64,000 nucleotides of DNA from Chaetoderma sp. LZ-2023a (taxonomy: Eukaryota; Mollusca; Caudofoveata; Chaetodermatida; Chaetodermatidae): NCBI GenBank assembly GCA_034401795.1, contig CM067371.1, positions 81,798,628 through 81,862,627 on the forward strand, read 5' to 3'. Shown here one piece after another: positions 34,171 to 47,394 of this stretch. Numbering within the stretch: the first letter of the stretch is position 1; every line of letters begins with the position of its first letter. The notes under the pieces are model-generated. The model searched no databases. It saw nothing but the letters and a program-made list of their open reading frames with translations, and was not told where the DNA came from. Both the position numbers and the translations under genes were made by a program.

Positions 34171-36995
34171 CGTGGATGTGCTATATTATGGCGGAAATAG
34201 GATAGCCTTGGTTAAGTTCGGATCGCTAAAATTATCCAGTTAATTTGTTTACTGAACATGCATATTGGCGACGTGAATCGAATGACAAATAGTTAGCTAG
34301 AGTTACTTCGTTCCCGATCCTTTATTGAATTACGGCTACAGAATATTTTGAGCCGAGTATCAATCTCAGCTAACCCTTCATGTCATCTGTTTTGATGGAG
34401 TTCGAAAATTAGTATTTTGCTATGCTAAAACGTCAAAACGTGATAATATGCGATTTACCATAATACACAATAATTTCACCAAACTTACAAAGGTTATGGA
34501 AATAATTAAATATGCGTACGCATTTAAACGTGGCAAGGGAGGGGTGTCCAGCATTTTGAATATTACACACATTCCAAGCTAACCATTTGTGACCGACAGG
34601 TACCCGGTGAACTATAGTTAACTAGCTAGTTAACTATTTGAAGTTCGCTTGTTGTCTTGTTAGCTATCGCTAACTATCGTTATGGAACCGAACTTGCCCC
34701 AATAGTTGTCTAAGCCATCGCTGTCTGTTAAATCCTGTGGCCAAGATGTATCTAAATGGTGAAGTATGAGAAGTCATGTTCCTTGTTTATCCAAGTTCAA
34801 ACAGTTACATTAAAATGCGCAACCACGTTGCCATAAACCAGTTGATTCATCACAACCGATATAACCCAAATGTGGCCTGGTGACCTCGTCTTCTTCATCC
34901 ATCACGATGCATCCAATCCACAATATGAAGGTGGACCCTACAGCATATAGTTCGTGTTACATGTTATTGAAATCTATTTGGTTGATAACTCATACTGGTC
35001 TTGTAATCAATTGGGTGGCGATAGGCCATGGAATAAACCAAAAGGCAACATTAGAAAATCTGTGAAATGCATGGTAGCATGTCTTATTTGAACATCCCCT
35101 CTCCTGGTATTAGTTCAAGTAAGACGTGTAGAAATTTATCAAAAGAATTCCATATTATGTGTTGGCGGTAGAGTCAAAGCGGCAGAGTACAGGTGTGGGA
35201 GAAAGTTAGGGAGAAATGGATAGGTACTATAATATTAAACTACGCCGACACATTTGCTCTGGTGGTAGCATCAATGACAACTTGCACCACAAAATACTTT
35301 TAGCCATATCCTTATAATGGCCTGATAAACAGGGCTACAATCTCATGATTAGACCGGCATTAAGAACGTGCCATCAAATAACCTCAGGAGACAGGTTCCC
35401 ATCTCCTTTTCGTAGTGAAAAAGAGAATAACCTTCTCCATCTCTGGTTTGCTGGGTATGATGGAATTAGGGGAACTGGCTGAGTCCTGTGAAGTGATGGT
35501 AGGTGACTCGTGTGCTTAGGTCAGTGTACGTGGGCATGGCACACCCCGTCCTGGTAAGAGTTTCAGGGACGATACAAACACACGGACATACTTGTACATT
35601 TATGGACAGGTACAATCATCACTGGATCTGTTTAGTATCCCGTATGATGGAGATAACATCTGGTATAAAGGATAAATCCGATCTGTCAGTAAAGTATATA
35701 GCATACTCGATTACGTGATATGTAGGCTGACGTCACAATCAAAATTCTTAAGAGTGACGTAACTAAGTCGTGAATATTCTGTCGGTTGTACAGTATATAT
35801 GTCTTTACACTTCAATAAACATTATTATTTCGAAACTAGGTTGACTGCGCGCATGGCAGCACCGCCTCCCCCACCCCCCCCCCCCCCCACCCCGTAAAAC
35901 TTTATTCCAAAACATGTGACAGGTTAACTGTATAGTACCATGTGAATTGGATTCTGGAATCTCAGGATTCAAAGTATATAAATTGATCACAACTCCAGCA
36001 AAGAGTATGCGGAGCTAAACTAGAGATGGGTAGTGCATAGCTAAAGGTTGATTCGACCAAGTACCGGTATGCGATGTTCTCAGTCAAAATTATAGCTAAC
36101 TCAGAGACTCTATGAATACAATACATTTGAACGTGTTGGTTCGGACCGCTGAAGTATACTTCAAATCTGTAAATGGTCATCGCCTCTTTTAAAATAAAAA
36201 TTTGTCGCTTGTACTAGTGGCATGGACTTCGAATTTTGACACACGAACAGCACTCAGAAGCAGCCATAAGAATTGAGTTTCTATGATATGCTATGTTTCT
36301 AAGTTCAAGCATTTACTCACAGGACAGAAGACGAAGGGAACGTCTACCACACATGAATATCAACCCAAATGCTGACAAATCATTATGTGAGCAATTAGCA
36401 TGTCTTCATTTATTAGATATATCTATGCTGCAACCCCTATTGAATGAAATAACCCAAAACCTCTCACAAATTGTATCATGATCCATTAATCACATGCTTT
36501 AATATTTAGTTCAATGTGGTGAATCATCATTCAATGTTAATTGTACATTATTTAAGACATTATATCGCTCAGCTGCACCTATTTCATGAGCAAGTATATA
36601 AGGTTCATTAAATACGTTAAGTGCGTGATCAGTGAATGGAAAACGGTCACATGATGAACACACTGTTTGTGGAGCAAATCATATTACAAACTCAAAGATA
36701 TGAATTAGATTATATAAAACAAGAGATCATACATTGATGAATATGTATTTACATTTCAGACTTTTGTCAAGTGACGGAGTCAGATATATCACATCAGCTG
36801 ATACATTAACATGTGCAGGATGTACCAGTAGTACATGTCTGTCATCTACTGTTTCACTTAGATAAATGTAAATTGTATATATGAATGACCACAGCACCTC
36901 ATAAACTACACTAAACGAAGAAGATAATGCTTATTAACACTTAGAAACCGAAAGGCCAAAAACAACACAATCATTATCGATTTAATGAATACCAT

Positions 36996-37087
36996 ATTAA
37001 ATATTTTAAACCTAATTTGGCTGGAAGCTGTTGCTGACTATAATAATAACAACAGGTTTCTGTTAAATTGGTTTCAAAACATTTGAT
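36996..37087. repeat. Hairpin repeat copy
   Basis: ATTAAATATTTTAAACCTAA, GGAAGCTGTTGCTG, loop, AACAACAGG and TTTCAAAACATTTGA; arms about 40 bp. Confidence 0.65.
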
Positions 37088-37300
37088 ATCTTACTGGTAT
37101 AGCGACCTTCAATTTGCTATTCTGGGAATTCAGGGTTCAAAGGGACAATTAGATTGGCCGTATCAGATATATCTTGATTAGCTGATCTGTGCATTCGTGC
37201 AAATAATGCTGGGGTTGAGGGCAAAGATCCTTGAACAATTTTTTTTTTCATGAATACGATGGAATTATGTACTTATGTACGGCTGCCTCAGTCAGAATCC

Positions 37301-37429
<129 letters not shown>

Positions 37430-39069
37430 CACAATCACCTCTATTAGCTTATGCCATGGCAGATTGGTCTCTTGATGAACTGAGGAACTGTTGAGTGTCA
37501 GCTGTAATATCTGGTTGAATCCCTCTGCAAGCATCCTGCCTATATCTCGCTCCTTGTCGAGAGCGTGTAGCAAGATACGTAGGTCGCCATATGTTTTGCA
37601 GCTGACGATCAGATTCAGTCTGTTTTCAGCTTCTTCCTGACACAGTGAGTAAGTTGGTGTCACCTTGCAATGATTAAACTGTGCTCAGTTGGCATGTAGA
37701 GTATAGGCACCAGTCAAGAGCTGTGCATTGATCACCGCTTTTTCGGCTTCCCTTGGATCTGAACGTAGAGAAGACAACCCATGATGAGCCCCCAACTCCA
37801 TTCCGATTTTGGATGGGTTAATAAACCTCAGGGACACTTTGTTATAATATAGCCAATGCATGGGCTGGTCTAAATTGCATTGGCCTAATATCGTCAGAAC
37901 GCGTTTCTTTCAAATTGGACTTTACAGGTCCGGTATCCCTGGTTTCACACAGTCACTGGCTCGTCTCTTTGTCTTTCTTCGTAAGAACTGTGCCTGAGGG
38001 TTTCTCTTATAATTGGTACAAATACCGATATGAGCAACAATGGAATTTAGTTAAAGGGCACATCTGTTGCAGACCAAAGGTATAAAATTGGCTCCCCCAT
38101 ATACTTCCACAAAAGATAGATGTACCCTGTTATTGTTTGTATATGTTTCTGGACCACATAGATACAAAATTATCTTGGGTACACGTCTCAACACCTGAAC
38201 CAAAATTTTGTAGCCGCCATCTTCCAAGATGGCCAACATTTCTGTCTATTTATTATATATCTCTGGAACTAGAACATATATCAAGATTATTCTGGTACTA
38301 ATATATTGGTTTTTGGGGTCGAAAGCTGAATAACTCCATTAACTTTTTGCTTGGAGTAGCCATTCTCGGATTTTCAACACAGCGAGCAAAGAAACGTGAA
38401 AATAACCACAAATTTTCCAAAATGGCAGATAGTTCCGTTTGCATATTGTATATGTATGGAACCAGAGCAAGTATCAAACTAATTCTGGTCGGAAAGTATA
38501 GGCTTTTGAGGTTAAAAAATTCAAGAAATTCATTATTACTTTGCTTTGAGAAGTAATTATCATATTTCCACATTTTGAGAAGTTGTTGCCATGAAATTTG
38601 TCCAAGACTTGGAACTTCTCCCAAAGATCGTTTTATATCTATTTGGTCCAGAAAGAAATGACAGCATTTAGGATACGCGGGACTATAGGACAATGCCTGG
38701 ACTAAAATATGTATAATCATATTAATTATATTAATTAGAGGGATTATAATTACATATTATATGATATCGATATTATCAATGCCTTTTGTTCACAGTTATT
38801 AAATGTTTGTTCTGTAGACAAGCTCTTGTTATTAAACTCAGCATGGCTTACGAGCTAAAATCACATGTAGTTCAACTACAATTTTGGCATTGTTTAATAC
38901 CCATTCAGAAAACATAGCATTTTACGTCAGATTGTTTGCGTCTGCATTGCTGAGCATAGCAAGTGTTGCACCCAATCGGAGTAAACGAATCATCTGGTAG
39001 TGAACTGAGACATTTAAGAGATCATAAAAGCCCATCCACCTCAGCCCAGTCATAGTCCTTAGGATTTAA

Positions 39070-41065
39070 TCTCGTATTGTCATGGTTCAGAATGGTTAAC
39101 AATTCCCTGATGACGAAGAATGCTCATTGGATGTGTCCTCGGATTGAACTTGCAGTTGGTGGTAGGTGGGAGACGTTCAACTTTTGTTATTCAAGGAGTC
39201 TAAGGTCTTTAAAGGTATTTACTGCTATGTTGCGTGACCAACTCTTACAAGGTGCTGTTTGATGTTCTCAATGTCTCCCTCGGTTATGGTATCTGTCTCC
39301 CCAAATTCTGCTAAGAAATTCTCAAGTTGTGCCTTCATTGCTGAAAGCTTAGTCGCAATCTTGCTCAAAGCATCGTCACCAGATAAAATGTGTGGCTTCA
39401 CCAAAACATCACACATTTCAGGTCCAAGCTTGTTCAATAGGTGCTGTGAGATAAATCACCATTTGGCTCCTGTCCTAAAGCGAACCCAAAATTCTGCTAA
39501 CTCCCCTTGATTTTGAGGGCGGTTCCATATCTCAACTAGACTGAATGACAAGTGCTTCTAATCACAATGGGTGAACAGTAAATTAACCCATGTCATGCAG
39601 AATTATCAGCATATATTATTTATTGATCTTGGTAAATGTCTATTTGCATTCCAAAAAGATAATCTTTGAAGATTTACCACTGGAATGCCTGACTCGATTA
39701 CCAAGCCAACATATCAGTCATAAGCTATCAAAAATTGTCTTCTCTTGTAAATGCAAATGGACATTCAAAAGGCCAATTTTGACAAATAAAGGATTAAGAG
39801 CTTTCTGAATGAATGGAGTTAACAACACAATACCCTATTCATAGATTGGGCAACCAGAGATATATTACTAAGCTCACGCTAATCACTTTGAAAGGATCTT
39901 GACAAAAAATATAGCAAGTACTTGTTGAACAGATTGTACAATCAAAAGTGCTCTAGTGACCACCTGTATTTTGGGGCCACAAGAGTGCGGTTCGTTAAAA
40001 CAGATGATTGTATGCATAATATTAATTTTCCTGAAAATCAACATATTGATTAACGCAGCCACAAAGTTTAATCCAATTGTTTTATTAACCCTTTTATGAC
40101 CACACCGGAAAGACAAGCTTTTGTCGTGGTCTTTACAAATGCCCATTTGCAGACCGAGAAAAGAGGAGCACTGAGCCAATGATGTCGTGGTTTTGTATAT
40201 ACATTGGACAAGAGAATGGAAATTCGAAATGAAAAGAGTAGTGCATTTGAAAAAATCTCAAGTGCATTTGAAAACTCAAATGCATTTGAAAACTCAAATG
40301 CATTTGAAAACTCAATTGCATTTGAAAACTCAAATGCAAATGCAACTCTTTTTATGCAAATGCAAATGCAAATACATGAGATTCAAATGCAAGTGCAAAT
40401 GCAAATGCGTCAGAAATTTCATAATTGCATTTAAATTCAAATATAAGCGCAAATGCATTCAAATGCAAATGCATTTACAGTTGTACCCAAGCCTGCTGCA
40501 GAAACCGTGCGACATTGCTGATTGCAAAAACTTCATGGTAGATCAGCTGCCATTCGCCAACATACTCACAACTCGTTTGACCAACAATACTTTTTGAGCT
40601 TTTCTGGGACCTTTGACTTGTCTGTTCATTTCTCTCCAGATACCATGACTCATACCATAGATAAGTGGTACAGTCAAATTCTTGAAACATGCTGATCAAT
40701 AATCCAATTGTTTCCAAGTGTAGCTGCCAATTTACTTCACGATCACAGGGCGCAATCTTTTCGACTAGACCCACACGATGTACGAAAATAACCCAGTACT
40801 GGCAATGTTCAGATTTTGCACAACGATCATCAGTAAACTCAGTAAACCTTTGATTAAGGCATTCAATCTTCTTTAACAGGCTGTGAAAGTACTGCTTACC
40901 TTTCTGGTCATCGTTTGATTGTGGTGCTTCTTTAAGCTCAGTAATTTCTGCTGGTAACACATGGGATTCATCAGATTTATTCTTCTTAATTTCTCTCAAA
41001 AACCTATATTTAACACCAGAATTAGATTCATGCTCTAGTTCCAGAGATATATAATAAATATACAA
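39070..41065 (-). pseudogene. EADT-family transposon protein remnant
   Basis: The longest piece (41065-40475) contains NWQLHLETIGLLISMFQEFD and, near its end, GEWQLIYHEVFAISN, as in the mid region of the family. Downstream on the same strand (39437-39225) is LSGDDALSKIATKLSAMKAQ and FGETDTITEGDIE, the segment that follows the TGCD motif in relatives. A SHLPPTT-type motif reads near 39160-39175. The region between is lost or replaced by simple repeats at 40240-40470. Confidence 0.5.
40240..40470. repeat. 18-bp minisatellite (TGCATTTGAAAACTCAAA) grading into (AAATGC)n
   Basis: Four near-perfect 18-bp units at about 40262-40335, then shorter AAATGCAAATGC repeats inside the transposon remnant. 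Confidence 0.85.
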
Positions 41066-41220
41066 AAATGGTGGCCATCTTGGAAAATGGCGGCTACGAA
41101 ATTTAGGATCAGGTGTTGAGATGTCTACTCAAGATAATTGTGTATCTATTGGGCTCATAAACATATAAAACAATAACATATAGGGTACATCTATATTCTG
41201 CCGGACTATTGGGCTTCAGC

Positions 41221-41657
41221 TTTCAGCGACAGTTTTCGCATTATTGAACTTAGGCAGGTTGATCAGTCTCTCACTAGATACGATATTGCACTAGACGCTG
41301 ACATACAACTGCCCATCCGAAGAGCCAAAATCAAGACCAATCCGTCCGACTCTGCGCACACCACCTTTCATGCATATTGATCAGAATGATCTATTCCCAG
41401 TCCTCAAACATAGCTTTCACGAAAGGGACACAAGACTTGACACGCTTGATCATTTCCATATTAGGCACCTCGGGCCTATTGTAACTACATTCAGCACAAT
41501 GCAGGGAATGAAGAGAAACATCTGGCGGACTGGGTAACAGACCCGGTACTTGATAGAGGAAATAATTGTATAGCCTGTCCTTGACAACAACTTCACAATC
41601 TGATTTGGTTCGTATATGACGCGGATGTCCTACCAGTCTAAGACCGGAAAAGACAGC

Positions 41658-41742
<85 letters not shown>

Positions 41743-41760
41743 GGATAGAGAGAGCGAGCG

Positions 41761-41809
<49 letters not shown>

Positions 41810-42992
41810 ATAGAGGCGAATCTAAGCCCAGCTCAGGAAAAGAACCAAGATCAGTTGACAGTCTCAGTGCCTAAACCGAGAGTATCTAATCACGGGACGT
41901 CTTATGTCTTCATTATAAATTGATACTTAACACCAATACTCACTGTAAGATGATGGTAGCATCTTAGCCGTTCTTCAAACCAACTAGTTTCGTATATGTC
42001 TAATAACTGATTAACCTAAATATAGATAATATAGTTTCACATTCATACATCCAGCCAAACAGGGTTACTTTGCCAAAAGGAATACCAGGCTAATCTATCT
42101 CTGGATGAGGCGACAAGCATCTCGCAATAATATATCCTTACAAAAATGTATGACGGTCCGATAATATGCTACCCATACTATAAGCTTTAAACATGCCATT
42201 TACTTCTTGAATTGAGCAGCCGTATATCAAAATTCAAAATGTGCAGTGCGATTCCCACTAAATAGACCTACATTGGTAACAGTGGAATTAAGGTAGCACA
42301 TCTTCTTTGAGCACTAACAATTTAAGCGCTGCCTTCATTTGGAATATACTGATAATACGGGTTGGCCACGTTTTTTTCACATTGATGCCTCAGACCTCGG
42401 ACCTCGGACTTTACATGCTAATAGCAAAGCTGCTAAAGACGTTGTCGGAAGCAGCGCACGACAACACGATCTGAATCGAAGCTGGCATGCTAAATGTTGA
42501 TGGTTTCCCTTTGACAGCACAGTTCAAAGAACATGAAAGGTCCTCTACCGTTTCCGTGCCATGTACAACAAGTCTTCATATACGCTGCATGACGAGTACT
42601 CAAATCCGTTCTAAGTATTGATACAGTCGTACTGAAAATTAGTTAAATACATCGCATTTCTTTATTTAACATTTGTAACACAAGCTATATGCAGTATCTT
42701 CTTTGAATAGGCTTAGCCTGGTGAAGGACATGTCTGTATGCTTATGGAGGCACTTGATTCTTAAAAATCAGAAGATAAATCCGAAGGCATAATATATATT
42801 TAACATGCTTAAACAATCAAGACAACAAGGCACCATAACTATGCAATGTAGGGGTCCGATCTGCCACTCAAGTATATGACGTCATAAACAACTACGTCAC
42901 GTCTATGCTGACATCACCATCATAATGACGTATAATAAGGCAACTGTACGAATTGTAGGTCTTTGAAGAATGTACAATTTAACAAACATTTT
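41221..42992. other. Gene-free interval with long (AG)n tract
   Basis: (AG)n with scattered CG at 41660-41810. Otherwise no gene, array or RNA recognised. The 42850-42990 part is the CRE-containing flank of the next hairpin repeat. Confidence 0.5.
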
Positions 42993-43080
42993 GTTGAATA
43001 TTTTAAAACTAATTTTATTAGGAATTGTTGCTGCCATAGGCAGCAACAGTCCCCAGTCAAATTACTTTAAAATATTCAAC
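42993..43080. repeat. Hairpin repeat copy, well preserved
   Basis: GTTGAATATTTTAAAACTAA ... TTGTTGCTGCC loop GGCAGCAACAG ... CAGTCAAATTACTTTAA. Preceded by TATGACGTCATAA and ACGTCACG, as in the 393-bp duplication. Confidence 0.8.
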
Positions 43081-43522
43081 AGGTTACCGGTAAATTTACC
43101 TTGAAATCGGGATTCTGGTAATTCAGGGTTCAAAGATTATAAATCCACCCGAACAGGCGCAAGACCTAGGCGGAGCTTAGCAAGAAATGGGCGTGTCATA
43201 CCTAGAAATGAATCCGTCAAAACAATATCCTTGTAGGGAATCGAAACAGTCAAAACAGCCGCTATGGTCGAATATGAACATGATTATGTGCCGGATTTCC
43301 ATATCACGACGATAGGCACTTGTGTTGGATCAGGTTAGCAATTCATAAATCCAGATTCTCAGTTAATCATATGATGTCATAATCAACTACGTGACGTGTA
43401 GGCTGATGTCATACTCAATTACGTCATAAATGATGTAGCTAAGTTCGTCACTAAAGCTTAATTGATGACGGACTAGACATTGTTATATAAATTGTATGTC
43501 TTTACTATTTAATAAATATGCT

Positions 43523-43611
43523 GTTGAATATTTTGTATCTAATTTTACTAGGCGCCGTTACTGCCATAGGTAGCAACAGTGCCCAGTCAAATTTGTTTCA
43601 AAATATTCACC
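43523..43611. repeat. Hairpin repeat copy, well preserved
   Basis: Same structure as 42993-43080, about 530 bp away. Upstream flank again has TATGATGTCATAATC and ATTACGTCATAA, and TTTAATAAATA just before the hairpin. Confidence 0.8.
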
Positions 43612-43689
43612 AGCTTAAATGTATAGTTTTCTGGAAATTGAAATTCAGAGCATGCAGGGATCTATCGACCCGACCCGGCAATGCATGGG

Positions 43690-44110
43690 TGGAGCTTAGC
43701 ATACAGGGCTGTGGGTCTCAATCTTCTAGAGCGTGTTGACGGACCGCCATGAGAATCAAATCCAAAAATGTTACAGGTTCGATCCTGCACTCAGGCATGT
43801 GGATATGTGTAAAATCCCGGGCAGTGCCCTGTCCCTCAGAGGGGATGTAAAGCCGTCGGTCCTATCTCGTGTGGTGTCTGTGCCACGGGGGACGTAAAAG
43901 AACTCACACTGCGTGTCAGACCCTGTATCATGTAGCGCGGACCGCACTGGTGGGAACGAACTGGCCCATCATGTCTGGGTATGGAACGGCCCGGTCTGGG
44001 ACCAACCACGCGCGCCCCCGCCCCTTGGCTAGCATAAGGTATGCATGTTAGCCATCTAAAAATAGGAACAAAAAGAGTACGTGAGATTGTCCTATGTGTG
44101 TGCGCGGCCA
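43690..44110 (+). repeat. SINE-like repeat with RNA polymerase III B box
   Basis: GGTTCGATCC at 43776-43785 is a perfect B box. It is followed by a body with ATCCCGGGCAGTGCCCTGTC and GGGGATGTAAAGCCGTCGGT, a type I have seen as a dispersed repeat in marine invertebrates. No clear A box upstream, so a tRNA origin is not proved. Confidence 0.4.
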
Positions 44111-44474
44111 TAGGAGGTCGTCAGCACTCACGCGATAGCGTGTGGGGACTGGCAGCTGATGTATAAAATTACCAGTATTACGGCGATTCCGTATTACTTG
44201 ACCGTTTCCTCTAATATGAATCAATATCAGAATTGAAAGAGGAATTTAAAACAGTTAACAGAAATAAAATCCGTTCAGATTTGGCGAAGATATCACAAAT
44301 TAAAACGGACTATTTTGAGCCCCAACTAGAGTGCAGACATGATCGGGTGACAGCCTGGAACTATTTCGCTGACTACTATACCTCTCATACAACACGCGCT
44401 CTGATTAGCTGAGTCTGCTGGCGCTGCCTCTCCATTTAGTATAAAAGGAGCTCTCAAAGTCAGAAACCAGGTGA

Positions 44475-44730
44475 AGGAGGCGGTGGTTTGGCCTAGTGGC
44501 TAGCATTCTTGACTACTTAACCAGGGAACCCAATTTGCGCCCGAGCTGTGCACTATCTCACCATCTTTGGAAACCTGGGCAATCTCCTTCCCTCCTTGTT
44601 TCTCTCCACCCAGGAGTATAAAAGTGTAACACTGTAAAAGCTTGGGGAAGCTACCGATAATAGACTGAGATAAAACCAGCCTAGATATGTCGTGAATGGG
44701 ACTTGGAATCAGGGGTTCGATAGACGCCAA
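44475..44730 (+). repeat. Possible tRNA-derived SINE
   Basis: TGGCCTAGTGG at 44489-44499 fits an A box and lies in a tRNA-like context (GGTGGTTTGGCCTAGTGGCT). The expected B box about 40 bp on is degenerate (GGGAACCCAATTTG). Weak. Confidence 0.3.
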
Positions 44731-44947
44731 TCAAACCAATAACTTCTTTAGAAACGAGCAGAAGGGAGGCGGTTTCGGTCTGAGCGGGAGAAATCTCATT
44801 ATGCATACTGCGTAGAGCTCACGTTCTGAAATCTACAGCTTCGTGCAAGCCGAAAAGTTGGAGGATCCCATTGGGGTGGATCAATGAGAGGTTGTCCCAC
44901 TCCTTTGAAGGGGTGGTGGTTCCAAGTGTCTTTCCCCGGGGAAAATC

Positions 44948-45157
44948 TTGAAATTAGATGTTCTGAGAAGTGATTTTCTGCATTCTGAGTGATAATTGAG
45001 CATCAGTACTGTGCTTTGAGATTATGACTTTTGTTAACTTTCATATTACCATTAGTAGTGTGAAAGTTAAAAAGTCATAATCTGAAAGCATAATACAGAT
45101 GCTGAGTTATCACTCAGAATGCAGGAAAATACTTCTCAGAACATCTAATTCTCCAAA
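44948..45157. repeat. Long hairpin (~98-bp arms), MITE-like
   Basis: The left arm beginning TTGAAATTAGATGTTCTGAG folds back on the right arm ending CTCAGAACATCTAATTCT, with a loop of about 15 bp near 45045-45060. The arms contain GCATTCTGAGTGATAA. Coding potential is nil. A foldback MITE is the simplest reading. Confidence 0.75.
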
Positions 45158-45185
45158 ACCTGGACACCTTGAATCGCGGTACCGT

Positions 45186-45194
45186 GTGTGTCAC

Positions 45195-45263
<69 letters not shown>

Positions 45264-45358
45264 TTTGTGCGTGCGTGCGTGCGTGCGTGCGTGCGTGTGT
45301 GTGCCGTGCGCGCGCGTGTGTGTGCCGTGCGCGCGTGTGTGCGTATGTGCGTGTGTAT
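45186..45358. repeat. (GT)n / (GTGC)n compound microsatellite
   Basis: Alternating purine-pyrimidine throughout, with GCGCGC stretches, so potentially Z-DNA-forming. All Cys-Val and His-Thr frames here are artefacts. Confidence 0.9.
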
Positions 45359-45556
45359 ATATTTGCAGGACTCACCAAACAAATAAAGTGCCATGGTTCT
45401 ATATGCTAAGTACGTGATTGTAATGATTTTACTAGGAAATTGGTATGTATTACCTGCAGTCATCGAGCTATGCAAATCCTATAGAAGCAAGAAGTAGTGA
45501 TGTTATCGGCGCGAGACACGATTCCAGAAGTTATTAACAGCTGTTCTGATATCAGA

Positions 45557-47394
45557 TTATTGATTTGTGTTCTCTACCTGAACTGCAAGGACCATGCGAT
45601 CGCTAAGTCGAGCCTGTGCCATTGTACTTCGTAATGAGTTCTTCACAAGTTTAAGAGCAGAGAAGGAACGTTCGCACGAGTATGGGGAAACAGGTAGAGT
45701 GAGTATTAGCTTATACGCATGTTCAACGTTTGGATACAAACTTAGCATCCCACTCTCGACCATGTGTTCATCAATCGATTGAACACATCTTTGGTTAACT
45801 TCCGATGGTGCCTGACAGAAGACACTGTATTCCAGAGGTATATCTTCTTTGTTCAGATCGCTAGGATAAAATGTCTGCAATGTCTTAAGTTTTGGATGTT
45901 TTGCAGTTGATGGTCGGAAGCCGCAATCCTTGATGATTTAGTTTCCCAACAAAGTTGGTACTTACGGAGGAGACCGGCGTGAAGGTGTCATCTTCCATAA
46001 TTCTTTTTAATGTCTTCTTGACACCAACAATATTGTCCAAAAGTGCTTTGCAGTTATTGACTCAAGATGCCCATCGTGTTGTCGAGAGGGAATGGAGCAT
46101 TTTGCTTCCACCTGTAGATGAACCTTTCTCCTCAACCTCAGACTGGATCTGAAGATGTACTGCCTTGAATACAGCATGCCGCTTTGTAGTGCTTTCTATA
46201 AACACATGGAGGCTTTCAACTACACCAAAGAAGTTTCTAACTCTTGTGTTTTTTGAACAGGTATCCACAATAACAAGGTCCAGTCGATGAGCATAGCAAT
46301 GGACAAAATATGCGCACAAGCTTTCCCCACGAATGCATGCTTGAACTCCAGAGTATTATCCAGACATAGTTGAGCACCCATCATAACCTTATCCACGAAT
46401 GTTGGGAATATCGAGTTCATGTTCATTTAAAACTGCTTGTAAATAATCATAGAGACCAGATGCTGTCATATCTTCAGTATGTACCAAGCACAACAAGTCC
46501 TCGATAATTTCACCATGCCCGTCAACATGTCGAAGAATAACAGGGAACTGGTCTTGTTTGCTGGTACCAGGTGTTGTGACCAGGCAAATAGCGAAATATT
46601 TTGCTTTCTTCACATTATTGACTATTTTCACTCGTATAACATTTGCCATAGAATTTATCATCTCATTCTGTGATGTTGGTGATGTGTAAGATAGATAATT
46701 TTTAGGAGTGTTCTTAGATTTGTGCAGGTGATTGGCAAGGTCATCATTCCATCGCGAAACCAGGTTAACTACCTCGAGAAACACACCCGTATTGGCTGAA
46801 CCTTCCATCTCATCATGCCCTCGGAATGGCAGTCTCAAACACGCCAATGTGTTTGTCACTTCAAACAACATTGGCAGTATATCATGACAACTCACGTCGA
46901 CGTTTTCTCTCAACATCGAGCAGTGTCGACAGGTTGTGACTGCATGAAATACTGCCATGATATCACATTTCCTTGATGTTCATTTGATCGTGCATGCTTT
47001 GCGAATCTTTGTCATTCTCGAAAGCTCGATGCCGCTTTCTGAAACCTCGTTTCTGAACTGTTGTATCAGAGATAGTTTTTCCAAACACACGACAAGGGAA
47101 ACAAAATGCTGCATCATGCTGTTTGCGGTATTCCAGCCAACTTCGTTCCTGAAACCACTGTTTTTTAAATGATCGCTGTTTGCCTGAAATGTTTGTTTTC
47201 GGATAGGCATCCAGATGCTCCTGAACAGGACCTTGTCTTATATATTCATCAGGAGCAGATCTTTCTTGAGGAATGTCCAAAAACGTGAGGTGGGGTGGGG
47301 TGGGGGAGTGAGGGAGGGGGGGGGGAGAGAGGGAGAGATTAGTCTGGGTTTTTTCTTCACATGAGGACATGATCTTGAAAATAAATAAATACAT
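45557..47394 (-). pseudogene. hAT-like transposase (ZMYM1/DUF4371 type), broken
   Basis: Minus-strand pieces in family order. At 47394-46963 is a TTF-type zinc-finger region with KKQWFQERSWLEYRKQHDAA then FCFPCRVF. At 46958-46389 is a DUF4371-like core with LPFRGHDE. At 46319-46062 is YFVHCYAHRLDLVIVDTC with STTRWAS. At 45880-45557 is the C-terminal hAT dimerisation domain (PVSPYSCERSFSALKLVKNS, then RLSDRMVLAV). Several frame changes separate them. The full-length family is about 700-800 residues, so most of the gene is here but dead. No TIR or 8-bp duplication was identified. Confidence 0.75.

Larger units (their letters stand above)
38050..41220. mobile_element. Fragment of a second EADT-family element between short inverted repeats
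   Basis: About 38090-38270 and the reverse complement of 41030-41200 share roughly 170 bp, with GCCGCCATxTTCCAAGATGG, CTCAACACCTGA and TAGATGTACCCT. Between them are minus-strand remnants of the same protein family as at 10695-15952. The inverted repeats may be TIRs, or independent copies of a dispersed 'GCCATCTTGG' repeat. Confidence 0.45.

Noticed and set aside
43776..43785. A functional tRNA gene at the B box
   Set aside because: No cloverleaf or A box at the right distance; kept as SINE-like only.
45099..45475. Cys-Val / His-Thr-Ala-Arg frames
   Set aside because: GT/GTGC microsatellite translation.
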